Assembly: GCA_021521415.1 (NCBI GenBank)
Contig: JAIQDT010000027.1
Span: forward strand, 4,735,001 to 4,799,000
DNA from: Bidens hawaiensis
Lineage: Eukaryota > Streptophyta > Magnoliopsida > Asterales > Asteraceae
Length of the DNA: 64,000 nucleotides
Direction: 5' to 3'
Below, piece after piece: positions 1-12,204 of the stretch. Under the pieces are notes generated by a model. The model was not told where the DNA came from and made no database searches. It saw only the letters and a list, made by a program, of their open reading frames with translations. The translations under genes were made by a program, and so were the position numbers. Every line of letters starts with the position of its first letter. The stretch's first letter is position 1.

Positions 1-113
1 GGGGACACTGTTAACCAAGAACACTTCCAATGACATCTGGGGACACTGTTAACCCAGAACACTTCCAATGACATCTGGGGACACTGTTAACCCAGAACAC
101 TGTTGCGGGACCT
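1..113. repeat. 38-bp tandem repeat inside LTR (about 2.6 copies)
   Basis: Units start at 1, 39 and 77 and read GGGGACACTGTTAACC-AGAACACTTCC followed by AATGACATCT. Each contains the imperfect inverted repeat CTGGGG...AACCCAG. Related blocks occur at the same place in every LTR of this family in the window. Confidence 0.9.
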
Positions 114-2618
114 TACAATGTTAACAACTCAGACAATTACCATCTTAGTACATTTCCGTACGATTCTCGTACAATAAACAATATATATAAATCCACGCAA
201 ATCCATGCGTTCAGTAAAATCCACGCAAATCCATGCGTTCAGTATGTACTTAAATATTTCAGTAGTAACATGCTTCCGCCCCGGGAAAACAGTTGAAACA
301 ATTCAGAAAAAGGGGCTCGTGAAACTCACCTTAGCACATGCAAGCAGGTACAACAATCATTATCAATTAACACGTCCAATCTGTAATATGATCCCTACGA
401 TCGTTATTATACAATTATTATTTATATAATCTTTAACCTTATCAATCGGTACATCTGGGGGCACTGTTAACCCAGCACTGTACCTGTTCTGGGGGCAAGG
501 TTAACCCAGAAACACTTCTCCGGACTCAGATTGTGATGTCGTTTAGAGTTCCATGATCACAACTACTATTAGTTGTTTTTTCTCGTTTTGCGTGCCTAGC
601 ACGGTTATCCGTTTTTATGTTTCAAAATGAGTTTGGTCACACACGACCTGAAAATAGTCGTTGACTGATAATTTAATTAAAGATGTGAAATTATAGCTCG
701 GTTTAGACGTCCCGATTGGCCGCGGGACCCATTTCCGTCTTTGGCGTACCAGAAACTGTTAAAATAGGTTAAAATTACTCAAATCATCCGAATTATTTTC
801 GGATGATTTATTTTTACTTGTCTAACCCATTTATATGAAAATAGCTCATTTTTAGGGTTTTTTTATACACCAGTCAGCTCGCTTAAGCGAACTTCACCGG
901 TTTACGCGTTTTAACTTTAAAAGTTTGATAATTAGCACGATTAATTATCCGTTTACTCTCGGATCTTGAAATTTTGTACAAATCACTTTTTAACAGTGGG
1001 GAATTTTATAAAAATATTTCCAGAATTAATTTCTATATTTAAAATTTATTTATCTATTTTTAAACACCATTTAAACACTAAATATGTCGTAAATACCAAA
1101 CGATCTTAGAAAAATCCCAAATTTTTCCTGGATGTCCCCTGCCATCCACATAGTCCCCTGTAATTTTTCCAGAACCAAAATCTTCTTTTACATGCCCTTT
1201 TTACTAAAACCGAGCTAGAAATCCCTAGAACTCGTTTAACCGAAAAGCCTACTTAGACTTCTCCAACGGACCTCAAATTTTGTGTGTGACTTATACATGA
1301 TATGAAAAGCTTATCTGCAATTTTCCAGAAATTTTCATGATATTTAACTATTTTTCACCATTTTTGGCCAAAACCGAGCATTAAATTCATCAAATATTCA
1401 TCCTTTATCCAAAAATTACCAAACATTCACAGAACTCATATTTTAATGTGTTTAACACCTCTGTAAAATTTCATGACCTAACTCTAAACGACCAACAATC
1501 TGTCAAAAAACACATACACCGACATAAACCGAATATACCTTTCGTTTTCCGCACTACAAGCTACAAACTCGTCTTTCCGCCTTATCTACCACTAAACACA
1601 GAGCCTACAAACAACATACCACAATACCAAGCAAGTTACACTCACGATCAAGCCATTTCTTTCATGGTTTCGGTTATGATTCAAAAACAAAGATTTAAAC
1701 CGTAAAAATTCGTTCTTGGTTCGTTTAACCCCTTTCTTGGACCAAGATCCCTTGTATAACCCGTATACATCACTTGATCATGCAAGAATCGGTTTTCATC
1801 TTTGAAACCTCATTTTCTTGCAAATAAACTCAAGAAACGAAGATGGAAATGTGATTAACTCGCTTATTTACCTTGTTTTCTTGCTAAAAACTCTCGGTTT
1901 TGGATCATGATCTTGAGAGGATTGGAGATTGTTGGATGAGTTTGTGTGAAAAAGAAAATGAAGTGGGTTTGTGGGGGTGGAGGTCCGATCGGTCTCTTGG
2001 AGGGGTGGGGTGGGACCCACCTCTTCATTTTAGGCCACATGTTTGGATTCTCGTAATCCGGATAATGTTTTGGATAATCTGGTTCAGTTCGTTTTTCGGT
2101 TAAACGTTTAATTCGGCTTAAAACGAGGCCAAAACGGTTGTTTTTCGGAAAAAAAATGAAATTTATATAAAACCGATTTAAAAACTTTAAAAATTTAAAC
2201 CATGACATTTATTATCTCAAAACATCATATTATTAATTATCGCGCATCTTTTTCGGCTTGATCGATTGTCTCTTGCTCGGTTTGGTATTAAAGGTTTCGT
2301 TTAATGTACCGTCGTACCATTAAATCGAAATCCTTTTTCTGTGCTTTAATCCACTTATCCCGAAGCTTTAATACTTCGTAACATCACTAAATATCATATA
2401 TCTCGTCTATAATTGAACCCTCGATTCATTCGGGTTTCAATAACTATCGATCGTTTGATCGCATATTCAATACGGTGAATTATATATTCACGTACAATCA
2501 ATACAATGAACCATGTATTCTCGTATAATTACCATGGTAACTCATGTACCCGACATTACATATGACATAACTAACGTCTACCGGTTAGGGTATACCTGGT
2601 TTCGTCGGAATCGTTACA
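1..2618 (-). mobile_element. Truncated long LTR of the gypsy (Tekay-like) family
   Basis: This stretch aligns by eye to the solo LTR at 5184-8136 and to the LTR pair of the gypsy element at 38230-50095. It shares the tandem CTGGGG...CCCAG blocks, the 'cgccccgggaaaa' and 'aaaaggggctcgtgaaa' blocks, and the terminal GGAATCGTTACA. The first roughly 360 bp of the LTR lie left of the window. No polypurine tract follows GTTACA, so the right edge looks like an outer boundary. It is therefore either a solo LTR or the 5' LTR of a minus-strand element. The expected target duplication would be GCTGA (2619-2623), but its partner is outside the window. I see no gene in it; the short frames near 1864-2208 are LTR sequence. 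Confidence 0.85.
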
Positions 2619-2990
2619 GCTGAAAACTTAAATGAAGAATCAAACAAGCAGTTTGTAGCTTAACAAGAGGGAAAGTCATTGACAAGAACTGTATCAGAAG
2701 CTTGGATCAAAGAAGCTGAAAAGGATAAAGAACAACATCCTGAAAATTGGGATCGTGAGAAGTGGGGAAATTATGAAGCCAACAGATTTGAAAATAAGTA
2801 TTCATGAAGAAGGAGCATATATGATGGAAGTGATGATGATGAAGAGGAACCACAAAAGAACAAGTCCAAAAAGGTTAATATGCCTGAATATTTCTATGAA
2901 AGTCCCAAGGAAAAGGAAAGCCCTGTCCAGGCTGTTCCACTATAAATTGTCATGCTAGATGACCTAGTTAACGAACCATGAATTGAAGCT

Positions 2991-3245
2991 TTGAATGACT
3001 TCTCTGATGATGTAGACCACACTGTCGACTCCCCTAATGTGGAAATGACTTATGAACATAGGGATAATATACAGTCCGTTTTAAATGATGCAAGGAGAAA
3101 AGACCCGAAAATTCTGGGACTGATTAGACATGCATATAAGTGTGAAACTCTAGCTCCTATGTTTAACGAGGAGTTGCAGAAGTTGATTGATGGTGATGCT
3201 GATGATATCAAAGGGAAAATGGAAAAGAAAAATCAGGACTCCTAG
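2991..3245 (+). pseudogene. Fragment of unknown protein (84 codons)
   Basis: Open stretch starting MNDFSDDVDHTVDSPNVEM and continuing with an acidic then helical segment (IRHAYKCETLAPMFNEELQK). An in-frame stop precedes it (LVNEP-stop-IEALNDF) and another ends it (NQDS-stop-KF), so the Met at 2991 is probably internal to a longer ancestral frame. No family recognised. Confidence 0.4.
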
Positions 3246-3962
3246 AAGTTTAGGGCTTACTAAAAACTGCATGGGTTCTCTGAAAAGCAGCTGAGCCACA
3301 TGAGGTTCAGTGATCTGGAAGAAGCCTATAATGTCACTAGTGAAATGTTAGGAAGACTGAGTTTGAGAGCCTGAAAAGAGATGGCAACCAAGATCAAAGA
3401 CTTGAGAAGTTATGTGCCATGTTCGATGGAAAGTGCAAACTTCTGATTGATAATGGATTCAGTTCTGAACTGGTTGACAGTTTAAGCAGGGATCAGGTTG
3501 AATTTCATCATAAACGATTATAAAGAAAAGTAAACTATCAAGAAGTAACTAAAAGACCTAAAATAATGACCCTGACTGAGAAGGAGAAGAACCGATGGGA
3601 GGATGAATAGATAAAACTCCTTGACAGGTGGATGGAAGCTAGGGGGAGAACTAAAGAAACTCAAGGGATGAGTAGATCAAGAAAGCTTTCATTATACAAG
3701 TTTGAAAAGGAAAAGGATGATCATGAAAAGGCTGAGTCTTCAAAGATTCCAAGATTCCTCCATTTATATTTGTAAAAGAGGAACCAGTTGAACACCTAGA
3801 GCCACAGGATGATGAGAACAAGATCAAGACCCTTAAAGGCTTGATGCTTAGCAAAGGGATGGATGAAGGGTATTTGACAACCTTGGAAAAAGTCAATTGA
3901 AGGAATTATTTTATGAACAAAAGGATGAATGGGAAAGAATGGAGGTTGAATAGAGAAATCTC

Positions 3963-4337
3963 TTGCAATTCCAGTGTGGACCAAAGGGGGAACGTATTGA
4001 ACATCGAAGATCTGCCCCCGCATGTCCAACTGATCAGCAAATAATGGAGATGATTACGACCTTGGCAAGGAAAGTAGAAAACAATTTGCAGCTTATTTTT
4101 TTGCCAAATGATAAAATAATTGATATGTTTGACAAAGAGGGGGATGTGAGGGCCAATTTTCATAAGAAGAAACATATTTCTAACCCCACAACTGTAAGTG
4201 TCCCAATTCCCACCACTAAAGCCTCTCTTCAACAACAACAAAGGCCACCTTCTGATGTGGACCTACCAAGAAGTCTATACTATGATTCACAAACTAATAC
4301 ATTAAAAGTATTCATGTCTAGTGGTGAGTTGAAATAA
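3963..4337 (+). pseudogene. Fragment of unknown protein (124 codons)
   Basis: Open stretch with PACPTDQQIMEMITTLARKV, then LPRSLYYDSQTNTLKVFMSS near the end. The last motif looks like a folded beta-rich tail. The frame ends at TAA (4335) and similar composition resumes at 4389, so this is probably one broken gene. No catalytic motif is visible. Confidence 0.4.
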
Positions 4338-4388
4338 GTAATTGTCAGAGATGATTTCCGATAGTTCAAGAAAGAACAGCTGGCTAAG

Positions 4389-4989
4389 ATGACAACTATG
4401 AATCTTTATGACTACTATGATAGACATAGATTTGCTGGTAAACAAAGAAATGATCTATCTAAGCACCTCAAGGATCAAGCTAGACAAGGGTTCCCCAAGC
4501 TTAATAAGAAGAGAAAAATGGAAATATCTGAGTATGAGAGGAACATGAGGTTGAAGAGGATAAGGTTGATTAAGTTCACCGAAGAGATGTTCAGAGCAGA
4601 AAGCAAAAGAAAGAACCCTCTTGCAAACATGATGGAGTGTTTGAATATGACGCGGCAGATGTCAAGACCGAACTGTGAAGTCCATAAAAATGGAAGGATA
4701 GCAAGTGTTGATGTTGATGACAAAGATGGATCCTTCATTCTCAGAAACTCTGATGTACGGTCTTCGGCATCAAAAGGAAGATACTAACTTGAAATTCCTG
4801 TATGTGGAAGATCTCAATGATATAATCAAATGCGATGTTCCCACTGGTTATCCAAACCACACACAGTTATTCATCTTCAAAGAAAATGCCGCACGCCTCA
4901 AGCTCAAGGAGATGAAGATTTCATTAATAGCTAAGGTTTACTTTGTATTGTCCAAAGGATATAATTCCAAATTTGTAAAACTCTTTTGA
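4389..4989 (+). pseudogene. Basic C-terminal fragment of unknown protein
   Basis: Two overlapping frames (4389-4787 and 4705-4989) share one decayed gene; a frameshift falls in the overlap. The first part is very Lys/Arg-rich (KKRKMEISEYERNMRLKRIR) and predicted helical. The second ends IFKENAARLKLKEM, then a short tail. The basic helix could bind nucleic acid, but that is only inference from composition. Confidence 0.4.
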
Positions 4990-5183
4990 TTATGTTATGT
5001 ATTTTCTATTGAAATTTGATGAGTATTTTAGCTAAGTGTATGTAACCTTAGAGTGCCCCATCCTGGCTCTCCCGAATATCTACAAGTAAATATCAGGACC
5101 AACCATACACAAGTATATGTCCTTAAAATGTTAGTTACTGACATAATTTTCAGCGAAAGGTTATATTTGAACGTTTTTGGTTT

Positions 5184-8136
5184 TGTAACACCTCGTAACC
5201 GCAGCGGAAACGTAAACGGGATGCAACAGACACATCTGATATCAACAACATTGCTTATAAAGAAAACACCACTACATTAATTTACATCATATTACATTGT
5301 TCCGAGTTTAGTTCCCGTCTTGGCGATAGCACATCAGTTTTACCGACATTACATTATCATATTTAATACAAAATGATCACTAAACTTCCATGAAAGCACA
5401 CATCATCAAACATTTAGCACTTATTCCAGCTTGGGAGTACCTAGAAAGCATGTAAAGAAAACGGGTCAACTACGAATAGTTGGTGAGTTTCACTAATTTA
5501 AATAGACAGTGATAAATCATTATGATAATCATATATTAGAGACATCTGGGGACACTGTTAACCCCGTACTGTACCCATTCTGGGGGCAATGTTAACCCAG
5601 AATCACTTCTAGAGACATCTGGGGACACTGTTAACCCAGTACTGTACCCATTCCGGGGAGTAGTGTACCCATTCCGGGGGCAATGTTAACCCAGAAACAC
5701 TTCCGGGTACATCTGGGGACACTGTTAACCCAGTAATGTACCCATTCCATACGATTCCCGTACAATCAAATATTTATAAATACACGCAATTCCATGCGTT
5801 CAGTATGTACTTAAACATTTTATTAGCAACATGCTTCCGCCCCGGGAAAATATTTTGAAAACAATTCAGAAAAAGGGGCTCGTGAAACTCACCTTATCGT
5901 AGGCAAATTAGTAATACAACACTCCAGCTACTAGTCCAAATCTGTAATACGATCCCTAAGTTCATTACTATACAATCACTATTAACATAACTTTAACCGT
6001 GTTAACCGGTACATCTGGGGACACAGTTAACCCAGTACTGTACCCGTTCTGGGGGCAATGTTAACCCAGAAACACTTCACCGGACTCAGATTGTGATATC
6101 GTTTAGAGTTCACTAGTCAGATTTACTATTAGTCATTTTTCCCGTTTTGCGTGCCCAACACGGTTATCCATTTTTATGTTTCAAAAATGAGTTTGGTCAC
6201 ACACGACCCGAAAATAGTTGTTAATTGATAATTTAACTAAGTTGTGAAATTAGGGCTCGGTTTAGATGTCCCGATTGGCCGCGGGACCCGTTTCCGTCAT
6301 TATCGTACCGGAAACTGTTAAATAGGTTAAAAACACTCAAATCATCCGAATTATTTTTGGATGATTCATTTTTACTTGTTTAACTCAATTATATGAAAAT
6401 AGTTCATTTTTAGGGTTTTTATACACCAGTCAGCTCGCTTATGCGAACTTTACCGGTTTACGCGTTTTAAGCTTTAAAAGTTTGTTTTAGCACAAATAAT
6501 TATCCGTTTAGTCTCGGATCTTGAAGTTTTGCACAAATCACTTTTTGACAGTGGGGAATTTTATAAAAATATTTCCAGAATTAATTTTTATATTTAACAT
6601 TTATTTATCTATTTTTAAACACCATTTAAACACTAAATATGTCGTAAATACCAAACGATCTTAGAAAAATCCCAAATTTTTCCTGGATGACCCCTACCAT
6701 CTCCATAGTCCCCTGTAATATTTCCAGAACCAAAATCCCTTTTTAAATGCCATTTTCACTAAAACCAAGCTAGAAAACCATAGAACTTGTTTAACCGAAA
6801 AGCCTACTTAGACTTCTCCAAATGACCTCAAATTTTGTGTGTGACTTATACATGTTATAAAAAGCTTATCTGCAATTTTCCAGAATTGTTCATGATATTT
6901 AACTATTTTTCACCATTTTTGGCCAAAACCGAGCATTAAATTCACCAAATATTCATCCTTTATCCAAAAATTACCAAAAATTCACAGAACTCATATTTTC
7001 ATGTGTAGATCATCCCTGTAAAATTTCATGACCTAACTCAACACGAAACACAATCTGTCCAAATATACAAACATCACACAAAACCGAACTACCTTGAGTT
7101 TCTAGCTTCAAAACGCAAGAATCTCTTTTTCTAGCCCTTGCTAGCAACTAGATACAACACCTACAAGCACAATAACACCACACCAAGCAAGTTACACCCA
7201 CAATCAAGCCATTTCTTTCATGGTTTCGGTTATGATATAAAAACAACGAGTTAACCGTAAAAATTCGTTTTTGGTTCGTTTAACTCCTTTCTTGGACCAA
7301 GATCCCTTGTATAACCCGTATACATCACTTGGAAACCTCATTTTCTTGAAAGAAAACTCAAGAAACGAACATAAACCCGTACATAACACAATTTTACCTC
7401 GGTTTTTCATGCTAGAATTGTTGGTTTTTGGATGGAATTTTTGAGAGGATGAAAGGATTGTTGAATATGTGTTGTAAAAAAAAGAAAAATGAAATGAAAT
7501 GAAGCAAAGTGGTCCGATCGGACCATTGGGATGGGTGGGGGGGACCCACATCTTCATTTGTGGCCACAAGTTCAGATTCTCGTAATCTGGATAATGTTTT
7601 GGATAATCTGGTTCAGTTCGTTTTTCGGTTAAACGTTTAATTCGGCTTAAAAAGAGGCTAAAACGGTCGTTTTTCGGCTTAAAAATGAAATTTATATAAA
7701 ACCGATTTAAAACTTAAACCATGATATTTATTGACTTAAAATATCATAGTATTAATAATTGTGCATCTTTTTCGGCTTGATCGATCGTCTCTTGCTCGGT
7801 TTGGTATTAAAGGTTTCGTTTAACGTACCGACGTACCATTAAATCGAAATTCTTTTTCTGTGCTTTAATTCACTTATCCCGAAGCTTTAATACTTCGCAA
7901 ACATCACTAAATAATATATATTTCGTCTATAATGCAATCCCCGATCGTTCGGGCTTCAATAACCGTTAATCGGTTAATCGTATTTCCAATGCGATTAACT
8001 GTATAATCGAGTATAATTTGTACTATGAATCATACATACTTGTATAAACGCATCATAATTCACATATTCATTATTAACTAACACATAAATAGTATATACC
8101 GGTTAGGGTATACCTGATTTTGCCGGAATCGTTACA
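5184..8136 (-). mobile_element. Solo LTR of gypsy family, TSD GGTTT
   Basis: The element starts TGTAACACC and ends GGAATCGTTACA, with terminal inverted TGTAAC/GTTACA. It is flanked by an exact 5-bp duplication GGTTT at 5179-5183 and 8137-8141. No internal domain lies inside, so this is a solo LTR left by recombination between the two LTRs of a full element. At 2953 bp it matches the LTRs at 38230 and 46744 apart from those elements' tandem duplications. Orientation is the same as the minus-strand gypsy element. Short open frames such as the one near 7204-7569 are shared LTR sequence and not genes. Confidence 0.93.
5543..5745. repeat. Tandem CTGGGGACACTGTTAACCC blocks in solo LTR
   Basis: Alternating blocks ACATCTGGGGACACTGTTAA-CCC and CATTCTGGGGGCAATGTTAA-CCCAG repeat several times, with a partial duplication of 'tgtacccattccgggg' near 5643-5680. 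Each block is an imperfect palindrome. It corresponds to the 38-bp array at 1-113 and the 35-bp arrays at 38607 and 47117. Confidence 0.85.
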
Positions 8137-8141
8137 GGTTT

Positions 8142-9772
8142 TTAACTATTCATACTGAAATCATAATATTTTTGTATTTTTCCAAACCCATTCCCTCCTC
8201 CCCCCCCCCCTAAAATCAAAAACCATTTAAAGAAAATTTGACCTGGTGAATGGTTACTCAAAGGTCGGTATCCATAACTTCGGTATCATTCGCTTTCCTA
8301 CCTCGCATAGAATTTATACCATTAAGCCCCAACAAATACAAAAAAAAAAAAAAATTAATCGAAAGCTTTAGTAAAAGGATCAGCCTTTTGTTCTTTAGCA
8401 TGAATTTTGTCTACGGTAATCAACTTTTTCTTGTAACAATCACGGATGAAGTGATACCGTATGTCAATATATTTTGTTTTTGAGTGACTTACCGGGTTTT
8501 TAGTTATGGAAATGGAAGCAATATTATCTACAAAAATAGGAGTTGTAAGAAAATTCAAACCGTAGTCGCACATTTATTGTTGTATCCACAAAACCTGGAA
8601 ACAACAACTAGAAGCAGCTACATATTCGGATTCACAGGTGGATAGCAACACAGTCATCTGCTTCTTACACTACCATGTCACCAACCTGCTGCCAAATAAT
8701 TGACAGCCGACGGTGGTAGATTTGGCATTCATCTTGCAGCTACCATGGTCAGAATCAGAAAATGCTCACAGCTCAAATACATCGTCTCGAGGACACCAGA
8801 GACCGACCCATGGATTCCCCTTAAGTTACCGAAGTATCCGCTTCACCAACTATAGTTGAGAGACCCTTGGACTTGGTTGAGGAAACCAATCATAGATCGG
8901 TAGAGTGTTTCATCAACCTTCTCCCCGGTGGGATCACGAGAAATTCCATGACTAATCGGGATAGGAGTTCCACTCGGTGATGAGTCAGCCATGTTAAATT
9001 TTCAAGGATATCATTGACATATTTTGTCATGTGAATAAAGATCCCATCAGACTCTTGTTCGACTTGCAATCCTAAGAAAAACTTCAACTCTCCCATAGCG
9101 CTCATTTAGAATTTCGACTTCATAACCTCCTTGAAGTGTTTGCACAGTGCATCATTTGTTGACCCAAAAATGATATCGTCCACATAGACCTGGACTTTCA
9201 GCAAATGACCATCCATCTCCTTTGTGAAGAGTGTTCAATCAACGGTGCCATGAACAAAACTATTATCTAAAAAATTTTTAGACTATGTGTCATACCAAGC
9301 TCTCAGGGCTTGATGTAGACCATAAAGAGCTTTGTCAAGCAGGCATACTTTGTCTTTGTGATACAGATTGACAAACCCCGGTGGTTGTCCTACAAAGACT
9401 TCTTCACCCAATTTACCGTTCAAGAAAGCCGACTTAACATCAAACTGGTAGACCTTGAATCACTTCCACGATTCAACGCCTAAGAAAATTCTAATTGCCT
9501 TAACTCTAGCAACGGGAGCATGGACTTCGTTAAAATGAATTCGTTCCCTTTGATTATAACCAAGAACCACTAATCAAGCCTTATTTCTGACAATTATACA
9601 AATTTCGTCCCTTTTGCACTTGAAAACCCACTTTGTATTAATGCATCGTTTGTTATCTGGTAGATCAACAAGCTTCCATAACCCAAGTTTTTCAAATTGC
9701 AATAATTCTTCTTGCATTGAATTGACCCAACTTTCTTCAGTCAAAGCTTGTTTATTTATCTTCGGTTCAATT
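8142..9772 (-). pseudogene. Copia-B, RT and RNase H part (3' portion, split by Copia-A)
   Basis: On the minus strand this encodes the 3' half of a Ty1/copia pol. From 9772 downward there is the RT start (IEPKINKQALTEESWVNSMQ, then TKWVFKCKRDE), the catalytic region with VQVYVDD near 9185, GELKFFLGLQVEQESDGIFI near 9090, and the RNase H tail (HSKTKYIDIRYHFIRD, then ADPFTKAF) ending near 8355. Several stops and frameshifts interrupt it, so it is not functional. The sequence 8142-8354 is the post-pol noncoding region and matches 52440-52680 in Copia-F. The upstream half resumes at 17553 beyond Copia-A. Confidence 0.88.
8203..8213. repeat. Homopolymer C/T-rich tract
   Basis: A run of C after 'ccctcctcc' in the Copia-B 3' region; the equivalent place in Copia-F (52525) has only 'ctcctcct', so this is a local slippage expansion. 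Confidence 0.6.
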
Positions 9773-10614
9773 TGTTTGAATCGATCTGCCCAAGACACAT
9801 ATTAGAGTTGATGTGGCTAGTACGTATTGATCCAAGTCGGGTCATACCCAATAACAAGCTAGACAAACACCATGATATTTATTATTAGATGTGATCTAAG
9901 TAATGATTATCAAGACTTATAATATTTGAAAATGGTTTTCTAAATATTTGCATTTGTGTGTTAAATAAATTATATGGATAATTTATATTTTGAGAGATGT
10001 TATTTAAATTGGTTAAATAACATATTGAATGTTACTTATGATATGTTTTATAACATAAATATTATGAGTAAATAATTGTAGGTAATTAAAAGTGGATTTG
10101 AAATTTGGGTGGGAAAATTCCTCCCTCTTCTCTCTCCTCCTTTTATTTCTTTCAAGACATGCATGAGATACCATTGGAAGATCATTGTTCTTGGGTGAAT
10201 AATATTTTCACCTTCTCTCTCACACACATCTCTTCTCTCTTTCTCTCCTCATTTGAGCCGTGAACAAAGAAGAAGAATAAGAACAAAGGGTTTGTTCTTG
10301 AAAATGTTAGGACCCTAGAAACCAAGGTGTTTGTTGGGGCTCGTTGGGTATACAAGCTTGAGGTTTCCTCCATTGGAAACTAGCCGTTAATATGTTTCAT
10401 CCTCTTTATCTTTCGGACTTGAAGGTATGATTCATGCAACACCCTATGGTTGTTTTGATAGCATGTATTTTGTATATGGATCCGGGCATTGGGTTAATCT
10501 ATATAAAATTGGTTTTATATTTATCAAACTAACAAGATTTAAAACATTATTATCCGCTGTGTTTTAACATATAATGGGTTATATGGACTTTAATAATCTT
10601 GTTAAAACCCAACA
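9773..10614 (+). repeat. Copia-A 5' LTR
   Basis: Begins TGTTTGAATCGATCTGCCC (the 3' copy begins TGTTGG, so position 5 has mutated) and ends AACCCAACA. It contains the CT-rich leader 'cttctctctcacacacatctc' near 10210. It pairs with 16711-17552, which has the same length. Confidence 0.95.
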
Positions 10615-10615
10615 A

Positions 10616-10628
10616 TGGCATCAAGAGC
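10616..10628 (+). promoter_or_regulatory. Copia-A primer-binding site
   Basis: TGGCATCAAGAGC starts one base after the 5' LTR. It resembles the initiator-Met tRNA complement TGGTATCAGAGC used by plant copia elements, with one substitution and one extra A. Copia-D has the same variant at 22529. Confidence 0.8.
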
Positions 10629-12204
10629 AGCTTATATACATGCTTCATAGATCAAAAAATTTTCGGGTTTTATGGTGTGGTTCACCATATGGATGAAATT
10701 TTTTTGGTTTTTGGTTACCCCTTGGTTCCTCAAGATTATACTTTACATGCATGTGATAATCTTGATGAATTAAGTCATGTGGATGATTAATTATTTTGTT
10801 TGGACAAAACCCAAAACTTTCGGTTTTGTTTCTCTTGGCCGAAAGTTTTTATGGGTAAGAGGGGAACCATTTTTGGTCTTCTAAGACCTTGCATATTTGA
10901 ATGTGCATTTGGATGTTCATAACCTAGCCAAGACCTTTGAATGTGTGTTTGTGTTGTGATTTACTCGGTTTATTCAATATGGTTGTAATATTCATTTATT
11001 TGGGTTTGTAATCTATTTATTCATTTCATTTTGGTTTGTAATAATAGGTAGTTTAGTTGTGTTTCTTTTACTAGAGAAAAATGTATTAGGATATATTTTG
11101 TAAAAGAAGAAGCAACAAAGTTACGGTTTTGGTTTTGGGCCTTAATGGATTTCATAGTCCAAGATGGGATTTTAGCCCAATGGCCAAGCCCAAACTTGGA
11201 GGCCCATGGAAGCTAGGAGCTGAGGTTGGAGCCCAAATGGAAGCCCAAATAATGTGGAAGAGTCACAACCTAAGGTGGACACTTGAAGCATATGGATGCG
11301 GGATTAGGTGGGAGTTCACCGACACATGCCTTGTGTCATTCTTGTCCCTTAGGAGAGACCTTTTGGCACACTTCTTTCGGTCAACAAGTGTTGTCATTCT
11401 AGGTGGTTATGGTTATGGACTTGTGTTTGTACTTTATGCTTGTGTTGTTGATTTATGTTTATTATTTTATCATGTTTGGATGTTAACAATTAAAATCGAC
11501 AACTAGCATAAAAGTGATTGCTTTGAAATTATTAAGTTATAAAATTTGTTTTATTAGCTATTAATGATTTCATAATAAAATGGGTTTTATTTAAAGGAAT
11601 TTTAAAATTGGTTTTCAAAGGTACCATACATTTGAATGCATGCAAATGGAAGGTACATTAAATAGTTTTCCAATCTAGAATTTTGAAAACTAAAATCCCA
11701 TTTAAAACAAGTTGAACACCATCCTTTTATACGCCACTTAAGTCACTTGTAGACTTGAATCGTGGAATAGGGTCACCTAACCACATTTAAGAAAACTTGT
11801 GATCTTAAGGTGATTTTACAATATTTGTAGATTGAGGGTCACTTAACCACTTGTATGTGTAAACTCACACGTGTGTATAAGTAGGACGACTTGATTTGGA
11901 AACCATGTGAATAGGGTTACGGGCACATGGCGTTAAAGGTGTTGATGGGATTAAACATGCCAACTAAACATATGATGCATAACCGATCCCATAAAACTAG
12001 AAGTTGTAAAAGGTTGCAATTGTCAAACGTTGACTACCTTGTTAATTTGAATAGTAGGATAAAGGTCACCTAACTACTATTTGAATGAAACGTTGGATTC
12101 TAGATTTTAATCAATAATTGTCTTGGAGACATTAAAGGGTATTAAAGATTAAAATTTATTGATATCGAAAATACTAAATTGAACTTTGTTAAATTCTTTT
12201 ATAG
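10629..12204 (+). other. Copia-A untranslated leader
   Basis: About 1.6 kb between primer site and gag. It aligns to the Copia-D leader. Degenerate copies of the motif GGATAAAGGTCACCTAACC sit near 11765, 11832 and 12058. An open frame at 11129-11506 has no homologous intact frame in Copia-D and is unlikely to be coding. Confidence 0.75.

Larger units (their letters stand above)
2619..5183 (+). pseudogene. Degenerate coding region of unknown family
   Basis: Plus-strand reading shows fragments of a charged, Lys/Glu/Asp-rich protein interrupted by frameshifts and stops. Pieces include AWIKEAEKDKEQHPENWD near 2703, EYFYESPKEKESPVQ near 2885, the 84-codon stretch 2991-3245, 3963-4337, 4389-4787 and 4705-4989. 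I do not recognise a domain and see no polymerase, integrase or protease motif. It lies between two gypsy LTRs and next to the 3' end of minus-strand Copia-B. The length of conserved codon-like composition argues for a former gene or for an extra ORF of a retroelement. What it did cannot be stated. Confidence 0.5.

Noticed and set aside
1864..2208. 114-codon Pro-rich minus-strand frame; related frames at 7204-7569, 40721-40924 and 49348-49689
   Set aside because: All lie at the same place in the gypsy LTR; frames differ between copies and show no coding constraint.
11129..11506. 125-codon open frame in Copia-A leader
   Set aside because: The aligned Copia-D leader has only a shorter, shifted frame, so it is a chance opening.
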